This document shows positions 21,306 to 32,007 of a stretch of 64,000 nt of DNA, piece after piece. The notes beneath the pieces were generated by a model, which saw only the letters and a list, made by a program, of their open reading frames with translations, made no database searches and had not been told where the DNA came from. The stretch comes from Benincasa hispida. Its lineage: Eukaryota; Streptophyta; Magnoliopsida; Cucurbitales; Cucurbitaceae. The stretch is from positions 38,028,514 through 38,092,513 of the forward strand of contig NC_052350.1 in the NCBI RefSeq assembly GCF_009727055.1, in the 5' to 3' direction. The number at the start of each line of letters is the position of its first letter. The stretch's first letter is position 1. The position numbers and the translations under genes were made by a program.

Positions 21306-22931
21306 TGAGAACGGGCAGAAATACGTTATCATAGTGCTAAATTCTTAAACAATGTTGGATTGCGTTGATGAAATATGTTAGTTCGCATCCATTAAGCATC
21401 GATTTCATAATATTGCGGTCGTATGCGTTCAACGTATTAGAATAGTTGATTTTTGTATTTTTGTGCAAAATATGTGTTAACGCAATGCAAGAATTGTGAT
21501 CATAGAAAATCACTGGTCGAGCGCAAATTCACCGCAAGGCTTTGCGATGATTGTGTTCGCAAACACTCGTCCGAGAAGAATCACCACAACTTGGTCAGGG
21601 CAATATGGTAGGCGCATCTAGGTGAAAGGCCAATCAATCGCGATGGAACAGAAAGCTGATGACGGTCGAATCCGAATTAAGTTGACAGCCGATAACAGTC
21701 ACAAAGTACATTCATCTTTTCGGTGACAATTATTCAGTGCATCAGTCAAGAATTAAAGCCTTCTCATCTATACAACCATGAGAGAGAAGCCGCCTTTCAC
21801 CATGGATGCTCTATAAATACCAAGGACATTCTTCAGAGAAGGGGTTGACGAGTTGATCCATTCACCATTCTTTAGTTCATACATCTTTGTTCTTAGTTTT
21901 CTTTCATTTTAAGGTGGAAGCGAGGAAAGAGGTTGTGCCGGCAAATCGTTTCGGTAAGCTTGGGAGAGCACCTGAAGCTTCAAGGGCAGAGAGAGGGCCG
22001 ATGCCTACGGGAGCAGGAACATCTTTAGAACCGAATAAAGATTTTAGTGTAAAAGCCTCAGTCAGCAAGGAATTGCTACCAGGCTCTCTACCTTTAACTT
22101 CCATTGTCATTTTGTACTCAACTCATTTATAAAAATGGAATTTTCTTCTCTATATCTGTTCACTCTCTATTATTCACGCATCAGTAGCTAAATCAATTGA
22201 TTGGGTTGAAAAGCATTTAGCTAGCACAACTAGGGAATCTTCATTCTTTGCGATTATCTTGTATTATGTATGCTTCATTCGTCCATTAGAGATACTCGGG
22301 AGGGTAGTCTAAGGACAGGATCTAGACTTGGGAAGGTCACGTTAGAATCTAGGCTCGAGAGAGTCAGATTAGAACACATAATACAAGAGATAGGATCTGG
22401 AATGAGCACTATTTGTTATTAACGCATCGCATGCATACTAGAGATAGGATATGATTGTATGTGGTCACCTTGCTTTCATGCATTTTGCATCATCACATAG
22501 GACAAGAGTAGAGACTTAGGAATAAGCTCTATGGACACTTTTGCATTCAACACATGCGTCCTAGACTTAAGAGCATCGCATCTACATTGGAAAATGACTT
22601 GCTATGTATGGTTGTAACATGAACGCATAGTCTAACGCATTCCCAAGTAACGCTAGCTAAAGATCTTCTCAACCCGTTCATCGCATACTCATTGCATCTA
22701 TCACACAACTGCCTTTTTTCAAATCTGCCGCATTTGTTTATTTTCTCATTAACGCAATCAACAACAAACCAACAATTTATTTACTCGGTTATCGCAAGGT
22801 TTTCATAAAAATTACCAATGCAATCTGTTTTCACAAGTCCCTGTGTTCGACCTTGGACTTACCAGGAAACTCAGAGGAATTTATACTTGGATTCCGTAGG
22901 GGAAACTTGAGTGCATAACGCAATTTCATCA
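21306..22931 (+). mobile_element. Solo LTR M (Athila/Tat-like) inside element B
   Basis: Plus orientation, opposite to B. It starts near TGAGAACGGGCAGAAATACG (decayed terminal hairpin with the GAAA loop), has a TATA box at 21812, the conserved TCCCTGTGTTCGACC and GGACTTACC motif at 22838-22864 and ends AATTTCATCA, as LTR H does. No primer-binding site follows and no polypurine tract precedes, so it is a solo LTR. The flanks are not a clear 5-base duplication: GTTAG left; ACACA right if it ends at 22931, or GTTAC if it ends at 22973. The open frame at 21887-22132 is leader sequence. Confidence 0.72.
21812..21820 (+). promoter_or_regulatory. TATA box in LTR M
   Basis: TATAAATAC, about 510 bases into the LTR. 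Confidence 0.6.
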
Positions 22932-22980
22932 ACACATATCACCCACATTTCCATTTCATAAAACCAAGCATCAGTTACAC

Positions 22981-23215
22981 CCTTCGTTTTGGCTTGCTCC
23001 CATAGGTGACATGCGAGCATCCAACTTCGGTTGTGTACCAATCTCAACTTCAACTCTTGATCCTTAGCCAAGTTTTACTTTTGCTGGTCAGAGGAGTTGT
23101 CTCTTTTATCCTTATTTTCTCTCTTTTTTTTTATTGCGTTGATCCTGGTAACCTACCTTCGTTTTGGCTTGCTCCCACGGGTGTCATGCGAACATCCAAC
23201 TATGAGCAGGTGCCT
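22981..23215 (-). repeat. Two copies of 55-bp motif in element B 3' UTR
   Basis: Plus-strand copies at about 22985-23035 and 23158-23214 share CGTTTTGGCTTGCTCCCA, CATGCGA and CATCCAACT. They are the B counterparts of the two copies in element A. Confidence 0.8.
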
Positions 23216-23821
23216 TTCACGACTTAACTCTTATCAGGTTGGGATTTTCCCTTGTGCTAACAGCAAATTTTTTTTTTTTGAGACAATGATGATGAATGCA
23301 TTTGCCTAATATGACCGCATCCGCTTGATCGCATCTGCTCAGACCTTCCCCACCCATAAATTTAGAGATGCGCAAGGACCTCATTGCGGTATTTTGGACA
23401 GAAAAGACAAAACACTTAGTCAAAATTTTGAAAAGAAGGTTTGAGCAGAGTCTTGTAATAGAGAAGGTAAAGTAGAGCTCGTGATGAAGTGTCTTAAGTG
23501 TTAGGCAGAAAATGCAATGTATAAAGAAATTTCGCTAAGGGTATGCATACTACTCATCATGGCAGCGCAAATAAACAACGAAAAGGAAAGAAAATAATTA
23601 CCACAATAAATTGACAAAGGATGATAAAAGTAAAGAGGCCAACGCATATGGAAAGAATAATTACTCAGTTGTATAAAATTTGTCTAAGTACAAAAAGAAT
23701 TATAATTATCGCAACACAAAATTGTAAGTATGTACAAAAGAATATAAGGTATAGCTATCTATAAAAAAATGAATGGCCGCAAAAAAATGCAAAATTGTGG
23801 AGAAGGTGGTACACCCCTAAA
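23216..23821 (-). other. 3' UTR of element B, proximal part
   Basis: Noncoding, A-rich, with many AACGCA/TGCGTT words. No other structure seen. Confidence 0.5.
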
Positions 23822-26612
23822 TTTAGAGTTGTGGTGGGGGTTCTTGGTGAGGAGGATGTTGCGGAGGAGCTCTTTGTGGCGCTTCTTTAAATTGCAGAGA
23901 TTGTTGTAGATGTGGAGGCATCATGGGACCATGTAGATATGCCGTTAAGAAATTGAAGTACTCATGGTTGCACTCGGCCATCTGTCTTTGGTTCAGGCGA
24001 ATGGTAAAGATGTTGCATTGAATATTGATCGTCACCCGTCACAACATTATGTTGTTGTCTCGCAACTCTGCGTTGCTCTCCTGCAACTCCGTTAATGAAT
24101 GGTGAAAAAAGGTGAGCTCTGGAGATAAGAAGACCCGCATATCTTCTAAGGCAGCAGCAAGGGATGCGGTGGTGGGTTGCGCCGTTGATGTTTCACCAGC
24201 ATTAGTTTGAGGTTGAGCGGAAGGGCCTACTCCCAAACCATATGGGTTATCAACATACGGTGATGGGGTGAAAAGTGAGGTGGAGATGGATGGTGGAGGG
24301 ATGCTGCTGGAGATGCAGGGTTGGAATCGGGGGCAAGGAGAAGGTTTGTGAATTTTTCGAGAAGAGAGGAAAGGGGCTCATTTTTCGGACTCGGTGGGCG
24401 AATGATTAAAGGTAAAGGGTCCAAGGGTAAACTGGTTTGCTTCTGCGGTGAACTGCCTTGGACGATTTCCTTTCCTTTATCATTGTGACGCTGCTTATTT
24501 GGTTTTAGTGGTTGCGGCGCATTTAAATCAATAAGGGGCCTTTTTGTTGGAAGCTCGGGGCAATGCAGTGAATCCTTGAGAAGCATTCTCAGGATCTTCG
24601 TGTGGACAATGCCGTGAACTTCAGGCATGCGCTCTTCTTTAATGCCTTCGCCCACAGAGAGGCATAGGCTCGAAATTGTCCATGGGAAGAAGTATTGACC
24701 TCTCACACGGCCAACAAAACCTTGAATCTACTTCGTAATGAGCTGGCCCACAACGATCAGAATGTCGCGCACTATGCAGTATGCGGCCATAACTTGATCC
24801 CTTGAAATTGTTTTGTCATGCGTTGTTGGGATGAGTCGCCTTTTCACCAAATAGACCCAAAGTCGCGCTTCTGGTAACAGCCTGTTGGAGGCGAGGGTTC
24901 TTATGCCTGTTAAGGACACCGACCACTTGGTGCCCGATTGTGTTAATACTTTCAGTGCATCCTCCATATGCTCTTCTTCAGGATCATCAATCAATTTGTT
25001 ACCCGGTGCTTCTGGGAAAGTCTTCAACTGATAGAGCTCATTGATGTCCCTTGTGCTGAATGGCACTACCCTCCTTTCGATGATCACTGCATCTTCGGTG
25101 TCATGGAGCTAGCCATGATAGAATGCCCTCACTACTATAGGAATAACGATGGATGGACATTGGCAGAAAGTTTCCCACCCATGTTTCAACACAACACTGG
25201 TGATGAGATCCGGTAGTGGAATCGACGCAGGAAAGAAGCCCATCTCCATCCACAGTCATCATTTTCCTTCTTGGTTGTTGGGCGCCTCCTGGTCGACATA
25301 AGCTCGCTGCTTTCCACTTTAGCTTTGCCCTTTTCTTAAGCAAACGCAAGGTGGGATTTCTGTCTTTGTGTGCATTCTCTCGCCTTGCGTTGCTCTTCTT
25401 TTTCCCTTTTCCATTCCTCCACTTCTTTTCTATTCCTCTCTCTGATATGCTGCACATTTGCTTTACGGCGTCTTTCCTTCTCCTCCTTCTTCTTCTTTTC
25501 TACTTCTTCTTCTTCTCTCGTTTCTCTTTCAAATTGTTCAGAGGCGAGCGTAATGCGCTACTCATCCTCGAGCCTTCTTCTTTCTTCTTCTTTCGCCCTT
25601 GCGTTGTCACGGCGAACTGCCTCATCATGAAGTTTTCTGGCCAAATCGCCTGCTGCAATGATTTGGCGCGCACGTGACATCTTTTCTTTCTTCTCTTCTA
25701 ATTCTCTTTTTCTTTTCTTCTCCCACTCTGCTATGCGTTGAAAGAAATTTGGGTCACTTGTGGACCCTTGCGGTGCATTCTCCTTGCGACACCGCATGAG
25801 AGGGGTGATGTCAAAGTCTTCTCTGTCTTCAGATGCAACCAATCTGGTATGCGGTGATGAAACTTATGGTTGCGCTGATGCTCTAGCTTGCGCTGACATC
25901 CCCTCTTCCACCCTTACGGTGATTGATTCTCTACCAAAATCTAAACTTTCCGCCCTCTTCCTTTTGTCCTCTTTCTTTAGGTGCTTCTCTTCTCACCTGC
26001 ATTGTTTTCTTTCACTCCTCTTCTTTTCTTTCTTCTTCTTTTTCAATCGGGTGACTTCATCTTCCTCCGCCCATTTTTCTTTACTTTTTCTCTTCTCCTT
26101 CTCTTCGGTCATCCCCAGCTGCTTCTTTACCTTTACAACCTCCAAAACAGCCGTGATGGGTCCCTCATTGGAGTCTGTTAGGACAGTCTCCTTAGAATCC
26201 GAAGTGACCAGGGCCATTCTCTGTGAAGCGACCGCCAAATCCTCCTCTGATGGCAAGGGCTGGTTCACTACTCCTGCCTCCGGTAACCCCCCTCTCTTTC
26301 TAAATTACTCAAAATACTCTCAAATACCTCCTTGTCGTCTTTCCGTTTTAGTTCACTTTCAGTTGAAGGTACTGGGAGTGCCACCTCAGGTCTGGTGGTA
26401 GGGGCACTCTCCGTGCTCGGCCCCTCTCGGTCGGTCGGTGGTTTTGCTAATACAGAGGTTTTTCACCAGGGTTTTCTGGCGATTCTTGGGGAAAGCTTAG
26501 GCTGGCCGGCGAGGCGACGGTTAGCAGCAAGAAAAGCCGCCTCCCGCGCGGTGACGGGGGCATGGGAAGGGGACGATGGTTTGGAAGAAGAATGGGATGA
26601 TTGTCCAGCCAT
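23822..26612 (-). pseudogene. Element B Transposase_32-type ORF (ORF3), broken
   Basis: Start ATG at 26612 (MAGQSSHSSSKPSS, then REAAFLAANRRLAG). A long Lys/Glu-rich, probably coiled-coil part follows: 26268-25993 (KKKKKEKKRSERKQ) and 25842-25558 (FQRIAEWEKKRKRELEEKKE, ARAKEEERRRLEDE). The Transposase_32 core lies at 25087-24728 (FSTRDINELYQLKTFPEAPG, LEDALKVL-like MEDALKVLTQSGTKWSVSL, RLLPEARLWVYLVKRRLIPT, THDKTISRDQVMAAYCIVRD, VVGQLITK) and 24706-24600 (RGQYFFPWTISSLCLSVGEG). A Pro-rich and Gln-rich C-terminus ends near 23822. It sits between gag and the 3' LTR, the place of env-like or extra ORFs in Athila elements. Function unknown. Several frameshifts. Plus-strand open frames over 25216-26628 are its antisense shadows. 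Confidence 0.75.
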
Positions 26613-27550
26613 TTGCTTGGTTGAGTGAAAGAAGTTGGAAAAAATTTTGTTCTCGAAAGAGAGTTTGGAAGGGGAAGGGTATGCAGAGGGAATTTTTTTA
26701 TGGTTTTTCTTTCGCGAAGAGATACAAATGAGTTCCTCGGTTGAAGGAAGTGCGATTTATAGGTTGGGCCTTGATGGGCCCAACGCAATCGCTGCGTGGC
26801 AGGCTTCGGTATTCCAAAAAGCCTACCGCGCGCCCCTCTCATTATGGTTTAGCAGAAAGGGCGTCCTTTCGTCTGCTAAGTCATAATTCTCTCAGAAGCT
26901 AAAGCGATTCGACTACCTTCTCCGCGAATATTTTATCATTTTTTTTATTTAATCGGACGGGCGCAATGTTAAGTGTTTAATGCAATGCATCAGTTACCGC
27001 GAATGCATATTTGCGGAGGACGAGCACAATGTATGTATTAGTGCAACACGACCATCAATGCAACACATTTCTGGAGGATGGACACACGGTATTTCTACCA
27101 GTGCAATACAACCATCGACATAGTGTGTATTTGTAGAGGACGGGCGTAGTGTACATACGCGGGTAACTCATCCGTCAATGCAATGCATTTTTGGAAGACG
27201 GGCGCAAAGTGTATCTATTAGTGCAAGATACACCCGTTATCGCAATGCATACTAGATGTTTTTTTTATGGTATCACCAACATCGCAACGCTTATCCCAAA
27301 CCAAATTGATAAGACATTGCGGTGTTCATTTATAACATTCATTCACAAAATTTAAGATCAACGCAATTAAGACTGAAATGGAATTAAATTCAACTAGGCA
27401 TAAAACTAAATCAACGCAAGTTGGAATTGAAGTAGAAATAACTTTAAGTAAGCAGTAAAACTAATTTACGAAAGCATTAATCTGATTTAAATAACACAAC
27501 GATAAAGTAGTAAAGAAAGCAGTAAAGACGGTAAAGAAAGTAGTAAAGAT
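26613..27550 (-). other. Spacer between gag and ORF3 of element B; no pol
   Basis: Where protease, RT, RNase H and integrase should lie there are only 0.9 kb of noncoding DNA: the ORF3 leader, a 60-bp tandem repeat and an A/G-rich stretch with repeated GTAAAGAAAG (27500-27550). No RT or integrase motif in any frame. Confidence 0.75.
26954..27250 (-). repeat. About five units of a 60-bp tandem repeat
   Basis: Units begin near 26954, 27012, 27072, 27136 and 27196 with GGACGGGCGCAATGT or its variants (GGACGAGCACAATGT, GGATGGACACACGGT, GGACGGGCGTAGTGT) and share TAGTGCAA and CATCAATGCAA. The period stays near 60 while single units differ by 20-30 percent, so the array is old. Confidence 0.8.
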
Positions 27551-27639
27551 AGTGATAGGGATGCTGAATGAGAAAGGTTCTTCAGGGTTACCGCAACAGC
27601 ATCCCCGCAGGCAGGTCGACGCCCCCCATACATGGTCTT

Positions 27640-29039
27640 ACGACTTTGCGGAGACCTGTGTTTTTGAAACAGTCGCCCGGGCCTGGGTCACTGCGACCCC
27701 CTTTGTGAGGAGGCACCCTTCTCCCGAAGTTACGAGGCAGCCGACCTGGACCTCCAAATTCCTTATGGAAGATGTTTGCGATTGCATGACCGCATCATTT
27801 TTCTCTAAATACTTCTTCAGTAGAGCTTCCAAGGACGATGTATTCGTTAAGGTTTGGATGAGGAAGGTTGGTTGTGTGATTACCTACTTTGGTGGTAACT
27901 CTAATTCAAAACTTGATGAAAAATTGGAGGGTTTCCTCGATTCCCAAAATTGTTCTGTAGATTCCTTTGGCCTCCCTGGTCGTTGTTACCTCCCCAACTG
28001 AAGTTGGGGTGATTCCGCCAACCCAAGTTGTACGTGTTGTTGTACAGGTTGTTCTGAATGGAGTACACTGTCTGTGGGTTCGATGGGCATATTTCTACTG
28101 AATGACCCCCTCCGCATTATGTACAGCTTATCGCTACCACTTGTGTTAGCGCATTGGCTTGCGCTGCACCCTGGGAGAGGGTTCCCTGATTAATCGCCAT
28201 CATTTGGAAGAGAGAGGTTACTGCGGTCATTTGTGCGGCCAATGTGGTCATTGTATCCGTAGGTACAATGGCACTCTCTGCTTTTCTTCGTTCTGGGCCT
28301 CTTTCCCCATACCCATCATCTACCCAGTCATCTGTATTTCGCAAAATGCGATCTAAGATGACCTTGGCTTCAGTGTACATTTTGTCCATAAATCCTCCTA
28401 CCGTGGAGGCATCAGCAACAGCTTGCGTCGATCTGTCCAGGCCATTGTAAAAGGTTTCCATCAGAATGCAATCGGGAATCCCAATGTGTGGACAGTTCTT
28501 TATTAATCTTTTGAATTGCACCCATGTGGTGCTGAGAGTCTCATTTTCGATCTGTTCAAAATTCAACACGTCCCTCCGTCTTCTTGCGTTGACTGCAGGC
28601 GGGAAGAATTTCTTCATGAATCGCTCGACCAACTGGTCCTAAGAATTAATTTCATTTGGCTCCAATGAATGAGACCACCTTTTTGCCTCATCTCGAAGTG
28701 TATATGGGAAGAGATATAATCTAATTCCCTCCGGAGCCACACTAGGAATGGAGAATGTATTACACATTTCTACGAATCTGGTCAAGTGAGCATGCGGGTC
28801 TTCACCTTGTAGTCCTCCAAACTGCCCCACATTTAGATCATTTGAAGCATGTCCAGCTTTATCTCAAAACTTGCATTCTCCTCCACCGTGGGTCTTGCAA
28901 TTACGAGCGAGAAGTCATATAAATTGGGCACCGCATAGTTCCTCATTGGGATATTGCGGTCGACGAACAGGAAAACTCGGTCTTGCGCTGGCCGATTTAC
29001 CCCTTGATTCCACTCGAGCCTATCGTTGTTATTAGCCAT
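27640..29039 (-). pseudogene. gag: Element B gag, broken
   Basis: Starts at 29039 (MANNNDRLEWNQGVNRPAQD, then NYAVPNLYDFS). A frameshift near 28832 leads to QFGGLQGEDPHAHLTRFVEM and GIRLYLFPYTLRDEAKRWSH (28830-28639), then 28632-28117 (VERFMKKFFPPAVNARRRRD, FKRLIKNCPHIGIPDCILME, TFYNGLDRSTQAVADAS). The zinc knuckle near 28140-28090 reads C-T-stop-C-GGGHSVEIC, followed by NPQTVYSIQNNLYNNTYNLG and WRNHPNFSWGG (to about 27930). A C-terminal helical piece MEALLKKYLEKNDAVMQSQT is at 27832-27638. Together this is a nearly complete Athila/Tat gag with few breaks, less decayed than that of G. The plus-strand frame 27552-28001 is its antisense. Confidence 0.87.
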
Positions 29040-29222
29040 GTTCCTTCTTTGCCTTATACGGTTCTGGCGTGCTCGTGCGCAAAAAGTACGCTCAATCTCT
29101 GGGTCGGCTTCAAATTATAGTTCAGTCAGTCCCAGTACTCATACACTGTCAACCTGTTCTCTGCGTAAAACAGAGAACTATCCTGCAAAATACCATAAAA
29201 ATATTCAACACTAAACGTTGCC

Positions 29223-29242
29223 AATCCCCGGCAACGACGCCA
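29223..29242 (-). other. Primer-binding site of element B (Asp type)
   Basis: Minus strand TGGCGTCGTTGCCGGGGATT, the usual Athila/Tat site, six bases from the LTR end. Confidence 0.88.
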
Positions 29243-29248
29243 AAAACT

Positions 29249-31073
29249 TGATAGAGAAAAATTTATATATTATCTTATATCTTATATTTATCGCCAAAAA
29301 CTTGTAATGATTTAAAATGAATGAATGAATGGATGGTTGATGCTCTATGTGCTCAAGTTGCATTGCGATAATGATAATGCGATACTACGTTCTGAATGTA
29401 TATGATGACAATGATATGATTTCGTAGTATGCGTTCGTGTAGTGCATGTTACAAGTTTTCTTACACTGGAACCAAGTATAATTCCAATGCAAGTTTCTCA
29501 GAGTGATCTGAGGTCGAATTCGGGGATTGTGAGAATTAATGCGATACTATTGTGGTATATGCGACCGGTTAACATAAAGAATAATGAATTGGGTTTGCAG
29601 AAACGTAAAATACGATAAAGAGTAAATTGCGGTAAAGAATAAAATGCGATGGTAAATAAATTGCGATAAAGTAAATTGTGGTGATAAATAAATGATAAAC
29701 AAATAATATACAAGTGAGGACTGGCTGTGAAGATGTGCAAAAGTGTCTGGTGAATGCGGTGGCAAGTCTTATGAAATGAATCAGAAAGAGAATGGATTGA
29801 GGGAAGGACATCACAAGTTTGTCAATCTCGTTGAGGACGCAACTAAGGTTCCGCTTTCCCTTGGCTTACACCTTTCAGTGATCGGTCGCATTCCCATATG
29901 TCTATGGTGAAATAAGGATGAATGTGATGAACGCAAGGTTGTTTCCATCTCTGGAAATACTTCTCGCTTTAGTTAAGGAATTCTTCCAACCTTCTTTCGA
30001 GAGGCGGAATAACATCTTCACTTCTGCTCTCACAGGTGAAGATGCCATCGAGCATGCTTTAGCTAAACTCAGCCGATTTCCTTAACAAGGATTAACTCAC
30101 TCGCTTAATCCTCCCTCTTTACTCAGGGGATTAGTTACACATGATGAAGAAAATGGATGACAAATGTATGGAGAAGAACAGAAAGATGATGATGAATACA
30201 ATAATGATATTAAAATCTAGAGATAAGTGTTTGATACAGATAATGAATGAACGATTAAAGATGAACGCAGTAGATGCATGGAAAATAAGAACAAATAAGG
30301 AAAGAGTGTCAATGTCTTGACACAGATCCCGATCAGAGAAAATGTGCTTGTCGGCATGTGGTAGAAATGGAGTGGAAAGCTTTCCTTTCAAGCTTGATTT
30401 CCAGGTAGAAATGACCTCTTTCACAGAGCTTCTTCTTCAGGAATGGAAATGATTGCTTGCTCCAGAGACTTACCTCTCGGTCTTGTCTCGTCTTTCTCCC
30501 AAATTTTCTCTAAATTGTCTCTTCAGACCATCTTCGAATTTGATGAAGCTATTGATAGACCTTGGCTCCTTCTATATTAGTGGTCCCGCTCTGAGAATCT
30601 GATAGTTCCTGTCATGGCATAGTGGAAATGTTTGCTCTGCTCCACGTTCAATTTGTCAGAATCGTACAACAGAAAAGTTGTACAATGTCAGAAGTCCTTG
30701 CAAATGCGTTGCTCTTCACATCTTCGATCGATCGCCGCATGCGGTGGAATTACGTTGATCATTTGAGTCCATGATCGATCGTCACATGCGCTGCAATTGC
30801 ATTGTTCTTGAATGATTGCCGCATGCTGTGATAATGCATTATTCTTTTTGTCCTCGACCGATTTTTTCGAATCCGGTGACCTGTTTCCTACAAAACAAAA
30901 ACTTGGACATTCCATTTTTGCCGTTGCAATGGGGTTAGCGGTTGTGCTCACGACACTTTACAATTTTCATATTTGTAAGCCAATTTCTATACTATCGACG
31001 CAACTTTTCCTTCTTTTTGCCGCATAATCTAAATAAAAACGGTATTAATAACTTGTATTTCTACAAGTTATCA
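29249..31073 (-). mobile_element. 5' LTR of element B (complete, 1825 bp)
   Basis: Minus orientation from TGATAACTTGTAG at 31073 to CTCTATCA at 29249, followed by the primer-binding site and gag. It contains the conserved LTR motif near 29505-29530 (decayed). The TATA region at 30551-30558 is mutated to TATCAATA on the minus strand. The right flank (ATTAC) is the TATA region of element C's 5' LTR, so B cut into C. Confidence 0.9.
31048..31071 (-). promoter_or_regulatory. U3-terminal hairpin, element B 5' LTR
   Basis: Arms ATAACTTGTA (31048-31057) and TACAAGTTAT (31062-31071), perfect 10 bp, sense-strand loop GAAA. Confidence 0.85.
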
Positions 31074-31985
31074 ATTACCATAAATACCTCCCTCGTCTTT
31101 AGGTCAAAATATACTAACTTTTAGGGGTTGAACTGATAGAGGTTGAGGTTAAGCTTCAATCTTCTTCTTTTCCCTTCAGATTTTAGTATCTTTAGGTTAC
31201 TTTTTCTTATAGTTTTGGGTTGTAATCGATGGATCAGATGTGTATCTCGAATTTGTCTATGAATTAAGAGGTAACTTCTATCTAGTTTCTTTAAGCAAGA
31301 GCCCCATGTCTAATTTCTTGAGTTTTTTTTAATTAAATTATGATGTTCTTCAATTCTATATTTTTCTTTAAATCTCGATGAATTTAGATTTGCATTTGTG
31401 TGTTGGACTGACGACCATATCATGATTGCATATCTCTGCTAATCGACATATTTGAATCCTAATGCTTAACGCATGTGTTTCTAGTCCTTTATGGCCTCTA
31501 AGAACCCAATTGAATGTAGAAGCATGTAGGTTAGTTAGGGCACGATCTTTACAACCTTAATTATTAATTAGGATGCTTGATTGGTTTCGAATTAATTGAT
31601 TGTTGGCTTTTGTAGAGATTAGTTAAGTTGAATCAATTTGGTAGTCGTGCATGCATAGAATTGAATGTTTGTTTAATTATCGATTTCCATGATAGAAATT
31701 GCATAGGAAACTCTCTCTCGCTCTAGAAATTAGACAGACTCCTACTCTAGATTACATTTACCCTTTTATTTTAATTTCACGCATATAACTCTTCCACAAA
31801 AAACCCCCATATTTACTGCTTTAGTTAGAAAATTAACTTAAAGAAACAAATTGTGCTTCCCTGTGGATCGACTCGGACTTACCACTGTTGCTACATTTTT
31901 GTAGTGAAAAGAGTAGTTCGGTAATTATAAATTTTCTTTTGATCAATTTTGAGGCTTATTAATGATGTAGGTCTCGAGCCTGTCA
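31074..31985 (+). mobile_element. 5' LTR of element C (U3 missing)
   Basis: Matches 36869-37522 plus 49819-50181. About 450 bases of U3 are missing where element B abuts. It has the LTR motif CCCTGTGGATCGACTCGGAC near 31859-31880 and ends GAGCCTGTCA. The TATA box region reads CCATAAATACC rather than CCTATAAATAGC. Confidence 0.85.
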
Positions 31986-31989
31986 AAAA

Positions 31990-32007
31990 TGGCACCGTTG
32001 CCGAGGA
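31990..32007 (+). other. Primer-binding site of element C (Asp type)
   Basis: TGGCACCGTTGCCGAGGA, four bases after the LTR end. Confidence 0.87.

Noticed and set aside
23822..26612. Transposase_32 ORF as a DNA transposon
   Set aside because: It lies between gag and the 3' LTR of an LTR element, without terminal inverted repeats or a DDE/DDD transposase domain; the domain name is historical.
25216..26628. Plus-strand frames of 153, 213 and 98 codons, Ser/Phe-rich
   Set aside because: Antisense shadow of the Lys/Glu- and Pro/Ser-rich ORF3 of element B; TTC/CTT runs are GAA/AAG on the coding strand.
27552..28001. 149-codon plus-strand frame
   Set aside because: Antisense of B gag C-terminus, whose minus-strand translation shows the zinc knuckle and NHPNFSWGG landmarks.
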